Below are positions 16,535 through 24,278 of a DNA stretch of 64,000 nt, one piece after another. Positions within the stretch are counted from its first letter, which is position 1. Every line of letters begins with the position of its first letter. The notes beneath the pieces were generated by a model. The model had not been told where the DNA came from and searched no databases. It worked only from the letters and a program-made list of their open reading frames with translations. Location: assembly GCA_964427895.1 (NCBI GenBank), contig CAYRUZ010000004.1, positions 17,960-81,959 on the forward strand, in the 5' to 3' direction. The position numbers and the translations under genes were made by a program. Source of the DNA: CAYRUZ01 sp964427895. GTDB lineage: Bacteria > Patescibacteriota > Gracilibacteria > Peribacterales > Peribacteraceae.

Positions 16535-17152
16535 ATGTCCCTCACCCCTCACCAGCGAACGGCGCTCAACTACATCCGCGAGTTCCAGAAGAAGAGAGGG
16601 TATTCCCCTTCTCTCGCCGACCTCGCCATCGCCTTCGGCGTACGCAGCAAAAATGCCATCGCCAAAGTCGTGAACGCCCTCGTGAACCAGGGGTATTTGG
16701 AGAAAGACCCGAAAGGCCGCATCAAGATCTTGGAGGATATCGTGCATCCGGAGCAGGAAGAGACAGGCGTTGCCTCGCTGGCCCTGCCCCTGTTCGGGCC
16801 CATTCCCGCCGGCTTCGCCGCACCGGTCGAAGAGCAGGCGGAAGAAACGATCAGCCTCGATGATTACCTTGTCCGCGACAAAGCCTCCACCTTCCTTCTG
16901 CGTGTGAAGGGCGACAGCATGATGAACGCGGGCATCCACGACGGAGACCTGGTAATCGTGGAGCGTGGACGCGAGCCGAAAGTCTTCGACATCGTCGTCG
17001 GCGTGCTCGACGGCCAATACACCCTTAAGCGTCTTAAGAAGGATAAGGGCAAGTTCTACCTCCAAGCGGAGAACCCGGCCTACCCGGATCTCTACGCCCT
17101 GGAGGAGCTGCAGGTCGCAGGCGTCGTCCGCGGCGTGTTGCGCAAGTACTAA
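16535..17152 (+). CDS. lexA: LexA repressor, SOS regulator
   Basis: 205 aa. N-terminal winged helix (LTPHQRTALNYIREFQKKRGYSPS), linker, and C-terminal S24 peptidase domain. The self-cleavage Ala-Gly lies in IPAGFAAP (about residue 92); catalytic Ser is in GDSMM (about 128) and Lys in YTLKRL (about 165). RecA filaments would trigger cleavage and derepress the SOS genes. It heads a three-gene unit with a 54-aa protein and a Y-family polymerase, and its own promoter carries the operators. Confidence 0.96.
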   Translation: MSLTPHQRTALNYIREFQKKRGYSPSLADLAIAFGVRSKNAIAKVVNALVNQGYLEKDPKGRIKILEDIVHPEQEETGVASLALPLFGPIPAGFAAPVEEQAEETISLDDYLVRDKASTFLLRVKGDSMMNAGIHDGDLVIVERGREPKVFDIVVGVLDGQYTLKRLKKDKGKFYLQAENPAYPDLYALEELQVAGVVRGVLRKY

Positions 17153-17201
17153 ACCCCGGCTGACACCGTCGGAAAAACATCCCCACTTCCCCTCTTTTCC
17201 C

Positions 17202-17366
17202 ATGACAACACGTCTGTTGTTCAGGCAGTTGTTGCTGCTTCCACCGTTTGCCGCCGCTCCCGTAAACGTGGAGCGCACCCGCCGCCGCTTCGGCGACCGT
17301 TCGGCGCAGATCTGGTACGCCGAACCGATGCTCAAGCGCGCCGTCCGCTTTACCGTCGCGCGCTGA
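17202..17366 (+). CDS. 54-aa protein between lexA and dinB
   Basis: A small basic protein starting at ATG 17202 (MTTRLLFRQLLLLPPF...) and ending in LKRAVRFTVAR. Its stop TGA overlaps the dinB ATG (TGATG), so translation is coupled. The N-terminus is hydrophobic with leucines, the second half is Arg-rich. I recognise no family. Its place in the SOS cassette suggests a damage-response accessory role, but this is inference only. The frame is open further upstream inside lexA; the intergenic ATG is the natural start. Confidence 0.65.
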   Translation: MTTRLLFRQLLLLPPFAAAPVNVERTRRRFGDRSAQIWYAEPMLKRAVRFTVAR

Positions 17367-18577
17367 TGATTGCGCATGTGGACGCCGACGCCTTCTTCGC
17401 CTCGGTGCTGCAGCGCAAGCATCCACGCCTGCGCGGGAAACCGCTGCTAGCCATGGGTATGGGGGGTGGCTGCGTCATCGCCGCCTCCTACGAGGCAAAG
17501 GCCAAGGGCGTGAAGACGGGCATGCGCCTGGGCGATGCCATCAAACTCTGTCCGGAGGCATTGAAGGTGCAATCCGACTTCCGGGAAACAGGGCTGGCAA
17601 GCCAGCAGATCGAATCGGTCCTGGCCGACCACTGCCCGATCATGGAGCAAATGTCCGTCGATGAGTGGTACATGGATCTCGACAGCCTGGTGGGCGGCGC
17701 ACCGCTCGACCCGATGGACTGGGGGCGCTTGGTGCAGAGGCGCATCAAGCAGCAAACAGGACTTTCCGTGTCAGTCGGGATAGGCCCGAGCAAGCTTTTG
17801 GCGAAGATGGCCGGCGAGTACCGCAAGCCGGCGGGCGTGACCGCCGTGGGAGTAGCGGGGCCCGGGGCCCTGACGATCGAAGGCATGCTACGTGATCGCC
17901 CCGCTGCGGCCATCCCCGGCATCGGACCGCGCAGGATGACTCATGCAACGGCCAGAGGCTGGGAAACCGCCTGGGATATCGCAACGGCCCCGAAGGAACT
18001 CTTTTCCGCGCTCTTCGGCAAGGCGGGCCGGGAGATGCAGCGTGAACTCCTTGGCGAAGCACTGTCCCCCGTGCACCAGGACGACAGCCCCCAACAGTCG
18101 ATCTCCCGGGCGCGAAGCTTCAGCAAGACGCGCGACCGCGCGGCCTTGTGGGCGCACGTCGTCGAACACCTGCAGTACACCATCCTCAAGATGCGCAGGC
18201 AGGACAGCGCGTGCCAAGGCATCTCCGTCTGGCTGCGCGACGGCGAGTACAACTACGAGAGCATGCATGCGTCGCTCCCCCAACCCGCCGATACCGAAGC
18301 GACCGTGGCACCCTACGTCCAGCGGTGCTTCCGCGGGCTCTACCAGGAGGGAATCGCCTACACGCAGGCTGGCCTGGCACTGTGGCGCTTGAGCCCCCGC
18401 GGGGGAACGCAGTTCTCGCTCTTTACGCCGCCGGAAGCAATCATCAAAGAGGAGGATCTGCAGGAAACGCTCGACGAGGTGCGCGCCCGGTTCGGACGCC
18501 GCGCCATTGCCCGCGGCTCCGCGCTGGCCGCTCCGCAGCATGCACGCCCCACCTTCGGCATCCCCGTCGTGGAGTAA
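17366..18577 (+). CDS. dinB: Y-family DNA polymerase (Pol IV type)
   Basis: 403 aa. Catalytic acidic motifs are DADAFF (residues 6-11) and SVDEWYMDLD (about 98-107), the SxDE signature. GIGPSKLLAKMAGEYRKPAG is the conserved fingers/palm motif, followed by a helix-hairpin-helix region (IPGIGPRR). The C-terminal little-finger domain ends with QFSLF (about 349-353), a textbook beta-clamp binding motif. It performs translesion synthesis. Under LexA control through the lexA promoter. Confidence 0.95.
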   Translation: MIAHVDADAFFASVLQRKHPRLRGKPLLAMGMGGGCVIAASYEAKAKGVKTGMRLGDAIKLCPEALKVQSDFRETGLASQQIESVLADHCPIMEQMSVDEWYMDLDSLVGGAPLDPMDWGRLVQRRIKQQTGLSVSVGIGPSKLLAKMAGEYRKPAGVTAVGVAGPGALTIEGMLRDRPAAAIPGIGPRRMTHATARGWETAWDIATAPKELFSALFGKAGREMQRELLGEALSPVHQDDSPQQSISRARSFSKTRDRAALWAHVVEHLQYTILKMRRQDSACQGISVWLRDGEYNYESMHASLPQPADTEATVAPYVQRCFRGLYQEGIAYTQAGLALWRLSPRGGTQFSLFTPPEAIIKEEDLQETLDEVRARFGRRAIARGSALAAPQHARPTFGIPVVE

Positions 18578-18640
18578 TGCTTTTTGCCTTAAAAAATTAA
18601 TGTAAACTAAAATTTACCATTTTCCTGAAAGCGAACCGTC

Positions 18641-18646
18641 TACAAT
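18641..18646 (+). promoter_or_regulatory. -10 box of pterin dehydratase gene
   Basis: TACAAT, 6 nt before ATG 18653. It follows an AT-rich stretch (18583-18640), unusual for this window. Confidence 0.6.
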
Positions 18647-18652
18647 TGGACC

Positions 18653-18994
18653 ATGACCGAACCCCTGCACCAGAAACACTGCGTGCCCTGTGAGGGCGGG
18701 ACGAACCCCCTCAAGACCGTCCAGATCGCTGCCTACGCCCCGGCCGTGCCGGAATGGCGCGTGCGCGAGGACGAGAAGCAAATCAGCCGCACGTGGAAGC
18801 TGAAAGATTTCGCAGCGTCACTGGCCTTCATCAATGCCGTGGGCGCGATCGCGGAAGCGGAGGGACACCACCCGGATATCCATCTGACAGGCTACCGCAC
18901 GGTAACGCTCGAACTCTCGACGCATGCCATCGGCGGGCTGTCGGAAAACGACTTCATCCTCGCGACGAAGATCGACCAGCTGCCACTGGCCTGA
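18653..18994 (+). CDS. Pterin-4a-carbinolamine dehydratase-like protein
   Basis: 113 aa, the family size. The active-site motif EGHHPD is present (about 64-69) with the following Y-TVTLELSTHAIGGLSENDF. In other organisms the enzyme recycles the pterin cofactor of aromatic amino acid hydroxylases or acts in molybdopterin context; no hydroxylase is seen in this window, so the physiological substrate is open. The N-terminal CVPCEGG pair of Cys is also found in family members. Stop is directly adjacent to the convergent valS stop. Confidence 0.9.
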   Translation: MTEPLHQKHCVPCEGGTNPLKTVQIAAYAPAVPEWRVREDEKQISRTWKLKDFAASLAFINAVGAIAEAEGHHPDIHLTGYRTVTLELSTHAIGGLSENDFILATKIDQLPLA

Positions 18995-21700
18995 TCACCC
19001 GAGCATCTTCAAGCGCGCCTCGATCTTGGCGAGCTTATCCTGGCTTTCCCTAAGCTTATCGCGCTGCTGCTCGATGAGTTCGGCGGGAGCGCGACTGACG
19101 AATTGCTCGTTGCCGAGCTTGGCCTCCAAGCCCGCGATGAACGACTCCAGGCTGGCTTTGTCCTTCGTCAGGCTGGCCTTGGCTTTCACGGGATCGAATA
19201 GACCCTCGAGCGACACGTGCACCTCAATACCGGGGAGGAATGCGCTCGCGACGTTCTCCAGCTTCACCGGATCGGCAACGAAGGTGAGGCTCTCCACCTT
19301 GGCCAGGCGGCGGATGTGCTCCTGTTGGCTCTCGAGAAGTATCGCCAGATCGCGGACCACGATGGTGGCCGTGAGCATCTTGCCGGCTTCCACCTCGCAC
19401 TCGGAGCGGATCTGGCGCAGCGCGGTGATGACGTCGATGACGACCTTGAGTTGGGCGGCTGCTTCGGGGTCCTTGCGCTCATCATGGAGCGATGGCCACG
19501 GCTCTTTCATGAGCAAACCGGCATCGGCGGGCTTCACCTGTGACCACAGTTCTTCGGTGACGAACGGACAGTACGGATGCAGCAGCTGGAGCACGCGGCG
19601 CAGCGTGTGCACGAGCACGGCGTGGTTGGCATTGCCCTTGGAGAGCTCGAGGTACCAATCGCAGAAGAAGTCCCAAACGAAGCTGTAGATGCGCTCTCCC
19701 GTCTCGCTGAGGCGGTAGTTCGTAAGGCCGTCGGTCACGTCCGCGATGAGCAATTCCAGCTCGTGGAGCAGTGCGCGGTCCGCAAGAGACAAATCCTTCG
19801 CATCGGGCAGAGAGGTGATGGAGGAAGGATCGACCTTGGCTTCCTCACACTGCAACAGTACGAAGCGGCTGGCGTTCCAGAGCTTGTTGATGAAGTTGCG
19901 GTAGCCCGCGATCTTCTCCTCGTACAGCTTGCTGTCCGCGCCGGGGCTCTGGCCGACGATCATCGAGAGGCGCAGCGCGTCGGCGCCGTACTTCGGGATG
20001 ATGTCCAAGGGATCGATCATCGTCTCCGGATGGCTCTTACTCATCTTCTTGCCATCGCGCGTGCGGATGAGGCCGTGCAAGTACACCGTCTCGAACGGCA
20101 CTTGGCCGTACTCCAGCTCCGGGATGCCCGACGTGGCGTACGTCGTCATGAGGATCATTCGGGCGACCCAGAAGAACAGGATGTCGTACCCCGTCTCGAG
20201 GACCGTCGTCGGATGGAACCGCATGAAGTCCGGACTCTTGAGGAGGAGGTCCTTCAACGAAAGGTCGTACTCCTCCGTCAACGCGGGATCGATAAGGGTG
20301 CTCCATGTCCACAGGCCCGCGGAGAACCACGTGTCGAGCGTGTCTGAGTCCTGCTCCCAGCCATCGCCCTCAGGGGGGCGCACGCCGACGTGCATCTCCC
20401 TGCTGCCGCGGTCGTCGCGGTACCACACGGGAATGCGGTGGCCCCACCGGATCTGGCGGGACACGCACCAATCGCGGAGGTTGTCGATCCAGTGGAAATA
20501 CGTCTTCTCAAAGCGCTCAGGGATGATGCGGATCTGCTTGGTGGACACCACCTCCTGCATGATCTGCTTCAGGCTCATTTCCTTGCGCTTCCAGGCGACG
20601 ACGGGCTTGTCGACGTCGATGAACCACTGCTCCTTGATCTGCGGTTCGATGAGTCCCCCGCCGCGGTAACTGGTAGCGACGTTATGGACATAGTTCTCCT
20701 CCGTCTTCACGAGGAGTCCTTTCTCCTTCAGTTTCTCGACGATCTTCGGACGCGCATCCTCGATGCGCATGCCGGCGAATTCCCCGGCGATCGGGAGGAG
20801 CTTGCCATCGAAACCGATCACCTGCTCCTTGTCCAGGCCGTGGCGCTCGGCGATCTCGAAGTCGATGGGGGTGTGCCACGGCGTGATGGTCATCACGCCC
20901 GTGCCGAACTCCGGGTCGATCGCCTTGTCCTTGATGACGGTCGCGCGCACCGGGCCGTTGATCCACTCGGCCTCGAAGGTATCGCCATGCTTGTATTGGG
21001 CGTAGCGCGCGTCGTCCGGATGCATCACAACGTACTTGTCGCCGAACTTCGTCTCGGGACGCACCGTGCCGATCTGGAACGGACCGTACTGGAACGTGTA
21101 GAACGGCACGCTTTCTTCTTTGTACTCGATCTCGTCGTCGGACACCGTCGTCTGCATCTTCGGGTCCCAGTTCACGATGCGGTGACCGCGGTAGATGAGG
21201 CCGTCCTTGTACATCTTCACGAAGACCTCGTTCACGCAGCGGTTGAGGATCGGGTCCATCGTGTAGCGCTCGCGCGACCAGTCGCACGACGCACCCATCT
21301 TGCGCACCTGGCTGCGGATGGTGCTCTGGCTGTTTCCGACGAACTCGGCAATGCGGCGCAGCACCTCCTCGCGGCCGAGCTTCGCGCGCGGGTCCGGGAT
21401 CTTCTCCTCTTTCTGAATCTTCTTGATGACCACGGACTCGGTGGCGATGGCGGCGTGGTCGGTACCCGGCACCCACAGCGCTTCCTTGCCCTGCATGCGC
21501 GCAAAGCGGATGAAGATGTCCTCGAGGGCGAGCATCACCGCGTGCCCCAAGTGCAGCGTGCCTGTCGCATTGGGCGGCGGCAGGCTGATGGAGAAGGCAT
21601 CCTTGTCGCTCGTGCGGTCGGCCGTGAAGGCGCCGCTCTGCTCCCACATCTGATAGATGCGGTCTTCTGTTCCCTGTGGGTTGTATGCCTTGTCCAGCAC
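18995..21700 (-). CDS. valS: Valyl-tRNA synthetase
   Basis: 901 aa class I synthetase. The HIGH-type motif is in PPPNATGTLHLGH (residues 41-53) and KMSKS is near residue 553. The editing domain and the C-terminal coiled coil arm (ending KIEARLKML) are present. I start at GTG 21698-21700 because a TATACT -10 ends exactly 7 nt before it and the protein then opens with the family-typical LDKAYNPQGTEDRIY; the frame extends further upstream but without support. A non-ATG leaderless start is noteworthy. Confidence 0.95.
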   Translation of the reverse strand: MLDKAYNPQGTEDRIYQMWEQSGAFTADRTSDKDAFSISLPPPNATGTLHLGHAVMLALEDIFIRFARMQGKEALWVPGTDHAAIATESVVIKKIQKEEKIPDPRAKLGREEVLRRIAEFVGNSQSTIRSQVRKMGASCDWSRERYTMDPILNRCVNEVFVKMYKDGLIYRGHRIVNWDPKMQTTVSDDEIEYKEESVPFYTFQYGPFQIGTVRPETKFGDKYVVMHPDDARYAQYKHGDTFEAEWINGPVRATVIKDKAIDPEFGTGVMTITPWHTPIDFEIAERHGLDKEQVIGFDGKLLPIAGEFAGMRIEDARPKIVEKLKEKGLLVKTEENYVHNVATSYRGGGLIEPQIKEQWFIDVDKPVVAWKRKEMSLKQIMQEVVSTKQIRIIPERFEKTYFHWIDNLRDWCVSRQIRWGHRIPVWYRDDRGSREMHVGVRPPEGDGWEQDSDTLDTWFSAGLWTWSTLIDPALTEEYDLSLKDLLLKSPDFMRFHPTTVLETGYDILFFWVARMILMTTYATSGIPELEYGQVPFETVYLHGLIRTRDGKKMSKSHPETMIDPLDIIPKYGADALRLSMIVGQSPGADSKLYEEKIAGYRNFINKLWNASRFVLLQCEEAKVDPSSITSLPDAKDLSLADRALLHELELLIADVTDGLTNYRLSETGERIYSFVWDFFCDWYLELSKGNANHAVLVHTLRRVLQLLHPYCPFVTEELWSQVKPADAGLLMKEPWPSLHDERKDPEAAAQLKVVIDVITALRQIRSECEVEAGKMLTATIVVRDLAILLESQQEHIRRLAKVESLTFVADPVKLENVASAFLPGIEVHVSLEGLFDPVKAKASLTKDKASLESFIAGLEAKLGNEQFVSRAPAELIEQQRDKLRESQDKLAKIEARLKMLG

Positions 21701-21707
21701 GGCCGAG

Positions 21708-21713
21708 AGTATA
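21708..21713 (-). promoter_or_regulatory. -10 box of valS
   Basis: TATACT on the minus strand, 7 nt before the GTG start. Confidence 0.65.
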
Positions 21714-21739
21714 GGCGAAAACTCTACGAAGGTGATGGA

Positions 21740-21770
21740 TTGACATTTATATATTATTTGCATGTAATAC
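21740..21770 (+). promoter_or_regulatory. Promoter of the 155-aa orphan gene
   Basis: TTGACA (21740-21745) and TAATAC (21765-21770), spacer 19, in an AT-rich stretch unlike the surroundings. Confidence 0.5.
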
Positions 21771-21815
21771 TCATAAGTCATCACCCACTCTTTTACTCCA
21801 CCGGAGGTAAGGACC

Positions 21816-22283
21816 ATGCAAGCACAAGACCCTGTATTAAGCGATGTGCAGAAGGAAGCAATACGAGAGTTGTTCCTTCGAAACAGAAAACGAATACTTT
21901 CGCAGCAAATAGACTTAGTAGAACTAGTCGAATTTGCTGCTGAAAACGCACACGACGACGCGAAATTTTTCGCCGCCGTATGCACATTCGTTGGTCACAT
22001 CGGCAAAACGACCATCAGTGGTAAGCAATGGAAACGCGCCACTGGTCCAGCGATGGACACGCTTCGGACCAAAAAGAGGTATAAGCAAGTAGTGACAGAA
22101 GTGTTAGAAACGGTGGCGGAACAACTTATTCCTCTTAGAGGGGACGGATCGTCAGCCATCTACAGAATAGGTCACGAACTCGAAGAAATACTGGGGCCAC
22201 AGTACGAAGGATTGCATTATCATCTTACCCCCGCAATTCTCGAGATCATGGTCGAAGTCATGATGACAGACCACCCGAAGTAG
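21816..22283 (+). CDS. 155-aa orphan protein, low GC
   Basis: I do not recognise it. It is a helical soluble protein with acidic and basic residues mixed (FLRNRKRILSQQIDLVELVEF), no cysteine-pair or membrane segment. It stands out by base composition: many A/T third positions, in contrast to the GC-rich neighbours. It also has a classical Shine-Dalgarno (GGAGG, about 9 nt before the ATG) and its own terminator. These point to recent transfer. It sits alone between valS and the RmuC-like gene. Confidence 0.8.
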   Translation: MQAQDPVLSDVQKEAIRELFLRNRKRILSQQIDLVELVEFAAENAHDDAKFFAAVCTFVGHIGKTTISGKQWKRATGPAMDTLRTKKRYKQVVTEVLETVAEQLIPLRGDGSSAIYRIGHELEEILGPQYEGLHYHLTPAILEIMVEVMMTDHPK

Positions 22284-22310
22284 CTGAAGGACGTCTTCAG
22301 CCACGAACAA

Positions 22311-22335
22311 ATCAGCCCGGATCATCCGGGCTTTT
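22311..22335 (+). terminator. Terminator of the 155-aa orphan gene
   Basis: AGCCCGGA / TCCGGGCT stem with a short loop, followed by TTTTT. Confidence 0.9.
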
Positions 22336-22343
22336 TGATTGTT

Positions 22344-23582
22344 TCAGCGACCGAAGAGACCGTCTCCAAGCACTTCCTGGGCTTCTTCCAACTCACGGCG
22401 CTTCACGGCGGCCTTCGGCGAGACGAGGCGGACGATCTCCTCCTGCTGCACGGCCGCGTCCACGACGAGACGCTTGAGGTCGGAAGCGGCGATGCTCGCC
22501 TTGGCATTCATCGGCGTCTTCTTCTGCGCGATGTCCTCGAGCAAGCCGGCATCGAGCTTCTTGGCCTTGGAGAGCACCTCGGCACCGGCGCTGGCGAGCA
22601 CCAAATCGGCCGCGTTGCGCAGGTTGATATGGAAGTCGAACTCGGCGATGAGCTGCACGATGTTCTCGCGCTGCTGCGGATCCATCTGCTCGGCAAACTC
22701 GTAGGTGGTGATGCGCTTGAGGCTGGCGAGGATGGGGGCGAGCGCCTCCGGGGACACGACGTAAAGCGTGTACCCGTCGTGCACGAAATGATGCGTCTTG
22801 AGTTCGGCGATGGCCTCCGTCGGCACGACGAGGAAGATCATCGAGGCGATCTTGTCGTTCTTTTTCACCTTGGTGACCGTCTCCTTCACGGTGTTGGCGA
22901 TGTAGGTCTTCAGACTCTCGCTCTTGGATTTCTTCGCGTCGAAGATGATGTATTGATCCAGGAACTCGATCATGAAGTCCGGCTTGAGCTTGCCGTCGAA
23001 GCCTTCCGGCAGCTGCGTGTTCGTGTAGCAGGTGAAGGCGAACTGCGGCTGCTTGCAGAGATCCGTGAGCGTGGCGATGACGGTCTTCTCGTGCTCCGCC
23101 CAGATGCGATCGCGCTCCTCTTCCATCAGGCGCTGCTGCTCCTCGTCTTCGCGGATAACGCGGGCGCGCTCCTGATCGAGGCTGATCTTCGCCGCCTCGA
23201 GCTTGGCGAGACGCTCATCGGCCTGTTTTTGATAACGCTCTGATGCCTCCTCATACTTGGAAACTTCTTTCTGCAGCCTGTCGCGCTCCTTCATCACTTG
23301 GTCGAGCTGGGATTCGAGCTTCGTGTGCTGCGCGAAAAGCTGCTTGCTCTTCCCCTGCTGCTCCAGTTTCTCTTCCCGCTCCGCATCGACGGCCTTCTTG
23401 AGGATGCCGATCTCCTCGTTTTTCCCGTCGAGCTTCGCTTTAAGATCGGCCACCTCCTCCCGCGCACGGGCGAGTTGTTCGCCTTCCAGGGCGGTACGAG
23501 GAGCACCGAGCTGCTGCATCTTCCAGACGATGAATCCGAGAAGGGCAACGATGCCCACGCCAAGCAGGTACAGAGGAGTCAT
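22344..23582 (-). CDS. RmuC/DUF2130-like coiled-coil nuclease-fold protein
   Basis: 412 aa. N-terminal membrane segment (LYLLGVGIVALLGFIVW), then a long coiled coil rich in Glu/Lys/Gln (about 30-170), then a PD-(D/E)XK-like domain with KPDFMIEF ... IIFDAKKSKS, the D-x(n)-DxK pattern of restriction-endonuclease-fold enzymes. This architecture matches RmuC-type proteins, which limit DNA rearrangement. Start at ATG 23580-23582, 6 nt after the -10 TACACT. A LexA-like inverted repeat lies over the promoter, supporting a DNA-repair role. The frame is open far upstream through rpsO and pnp, which is antisense coincidence. Confidence 0.8.
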   Translation of the reverse strand: MTPLYLLGVGIVALLGFIVWKMQQLGAPRTALEGEQLARAREEVADLKAKLDGKNEEIGILKKAVDAEREEKLEQQGKSKQLFAQHTKLESQLDQVMKERDRLQKEVSKYEEASERYQKQADERLAKLEAAKISLDQERARVIREDEEQQRLMEEERDRIWAEHEKTVIATLTDLCKQPQFAFTCYTNTQLPEGFDGKLKPDFMIEFLDQYIIFDAKKSKSESLKTYIANTVKETVTKVKKNDKIASMIFLVVPTEAIAELKTHHFVHDGYTLYVVSPEALAPILASLKRITTYEFAEQMDPQQRENIVQLIAEFDFHINLRNAADLVLASAGAEVLSKAKKLDAGLLEDIAQKKTPMNAKASIAASDLKRLVVDAAVQQEEIVRLVSPKAAVKRRELEEAQEVLGDGLFGR

Positions 23583-23588
23583 GCCGGC

Positions 23589-23619
23589 AGTGTAGCATGT
23601 GGTGTACGGGTGTCCACCA
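23589..23619 (-). promoter_or_regulatory. Promoter with LexA-like operator
   Basis: -10 TACACT (23589-23594), 6 nt before the ATG. TGGTGTA (23600-23606), 6 bp, TCCACCA (23613-23619) matches the second lexA operator with one arm mismatch and lies across the spacer and -35 position. Confidence 0.6.
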
Positions 23620-23665
23620 CACTTGCAAATTATGGCTCTATTGAGCCTTTCACCCAGGCCCAGCC

Positions 23666-23693
23666 TTGCTTTTCTGCGGTCCATCCATAGAAT
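23666..23693 (+). promoter_or_regulatory. Promoter of rpsO
   Basis: TTGCTT (23666-23671), 16 bp, TAGAAT (23688-23693). The 75-nt leader to ATG 23775 contains CCCGG and GGCGAG/CTCC-like pairing and may be an S15 autoregulatory leader; fold not verified. Confidence 0.5.
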
Positions 23694-23774
23694 GAACGGG
23701 TTGTCCTGGCTCCCGGAGGCGCAATTGTCCCGGTGGCTAGGCGAGAATCTTTTTTCGTCTCCCCCAACAGCCCC

Positions 23775-24044
23775 ATGGCCATCAAGCGCACATCGAAGAA
23801 GAAGCTGATCGAGAAGAGCCGCACGCACGGCAAAGACACCGGTTCTCCCCAGGTGCAGATCGCCATTCTCACGAAGGAGATCGAACTCCTCACGCAGCAC
23901 CTCCAGGAGCACAAGAAGGACCACTCGGCCCGCAAGGGTCTGCTCGGCAAGGTCGCCCAGCGCCGCAAGCTGCTCACCTACCTGCGCATGAACAAGCCGG
24001 AGGAGTACCAGGCCACCATCGAACGCCACGGACTGAAGAAGTAA
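23775..24044 (+). CDS. rpsO: 30S ribosomal protein S15
   Basis: 89 aa, the exact family length when started at ATG 23775. Signature stretches are DTGSPQVQIAILT and HKKDHSARKGLL, with GKVAQRRKLLTYL. S15 binds the 16S central domain early in assembly. The order rpsO-pnp is a widely conserved bacterial neighbourhood, although here a terminator separates the two. Confidence 0.98.
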   Translation: MAIKRTSKKKLIEKSRTHGKDTGSPQVQIAILTKEIELLTQHLQEHKKDHSARKGLLGKVAQRRKLLTYLRMNKPEEYQATIERHGLKK

Positions 24045-24057
24045 GCATCGAATCGCC

Positions 24058-24082
24058 AAAGCCGGGCCTCGCCCGGCTTTTT
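24058..24082 (+). terminator. Terminator of rpsO
   Basis: AAAGCCGGGC-CTC-GCCCGGCTTTTTT. Confidence 0.95.
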
Positions 24083-24098
24083 TGTGTCTGAATTGCGC

Positions 24099-24128
24099 TT
24101 TACGGCTCCCCGACCGCATCCCTATACT
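24099..24128 (+). promoter_or_regulatory. Promoter of pnp
   Basis: TTTACG (24099-24104), 18 bp, TATACT (24123-24128). Confidence 0.6.
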
Positions 24129-24132
24129 AAGG

Positions 24133-24278
24133 ATGATCCTTTCCATCGCCGCCCGCTTCCCCCGCTTCCTCTGGATGTACGTGCAATTGCAGACGCGTCT
24201 GCGCTTACCTGTGCATCCGTAAAGACCCGTGCGGAGAGGGACAGGCGTGGAAGGACCATACTCCTTCCCCCTTATTCT
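24133..24278 (+). promoter_or_regulatory. pnp 5' leader
   Basis: About 145 nt between promoter and ATG. It holds an open 29-codon frame starting ATG 24133, only 4 nt after the -10 (MILSIAARFPRF...), and a perfect hairpin GGAAGG/CCTTCC (24249-24268) ten nt before the pnp start. In other bacteria the pnp leader mediates autoregulation by RNase III/PNPase; whether this one does is inference. Confidence 0.4.
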
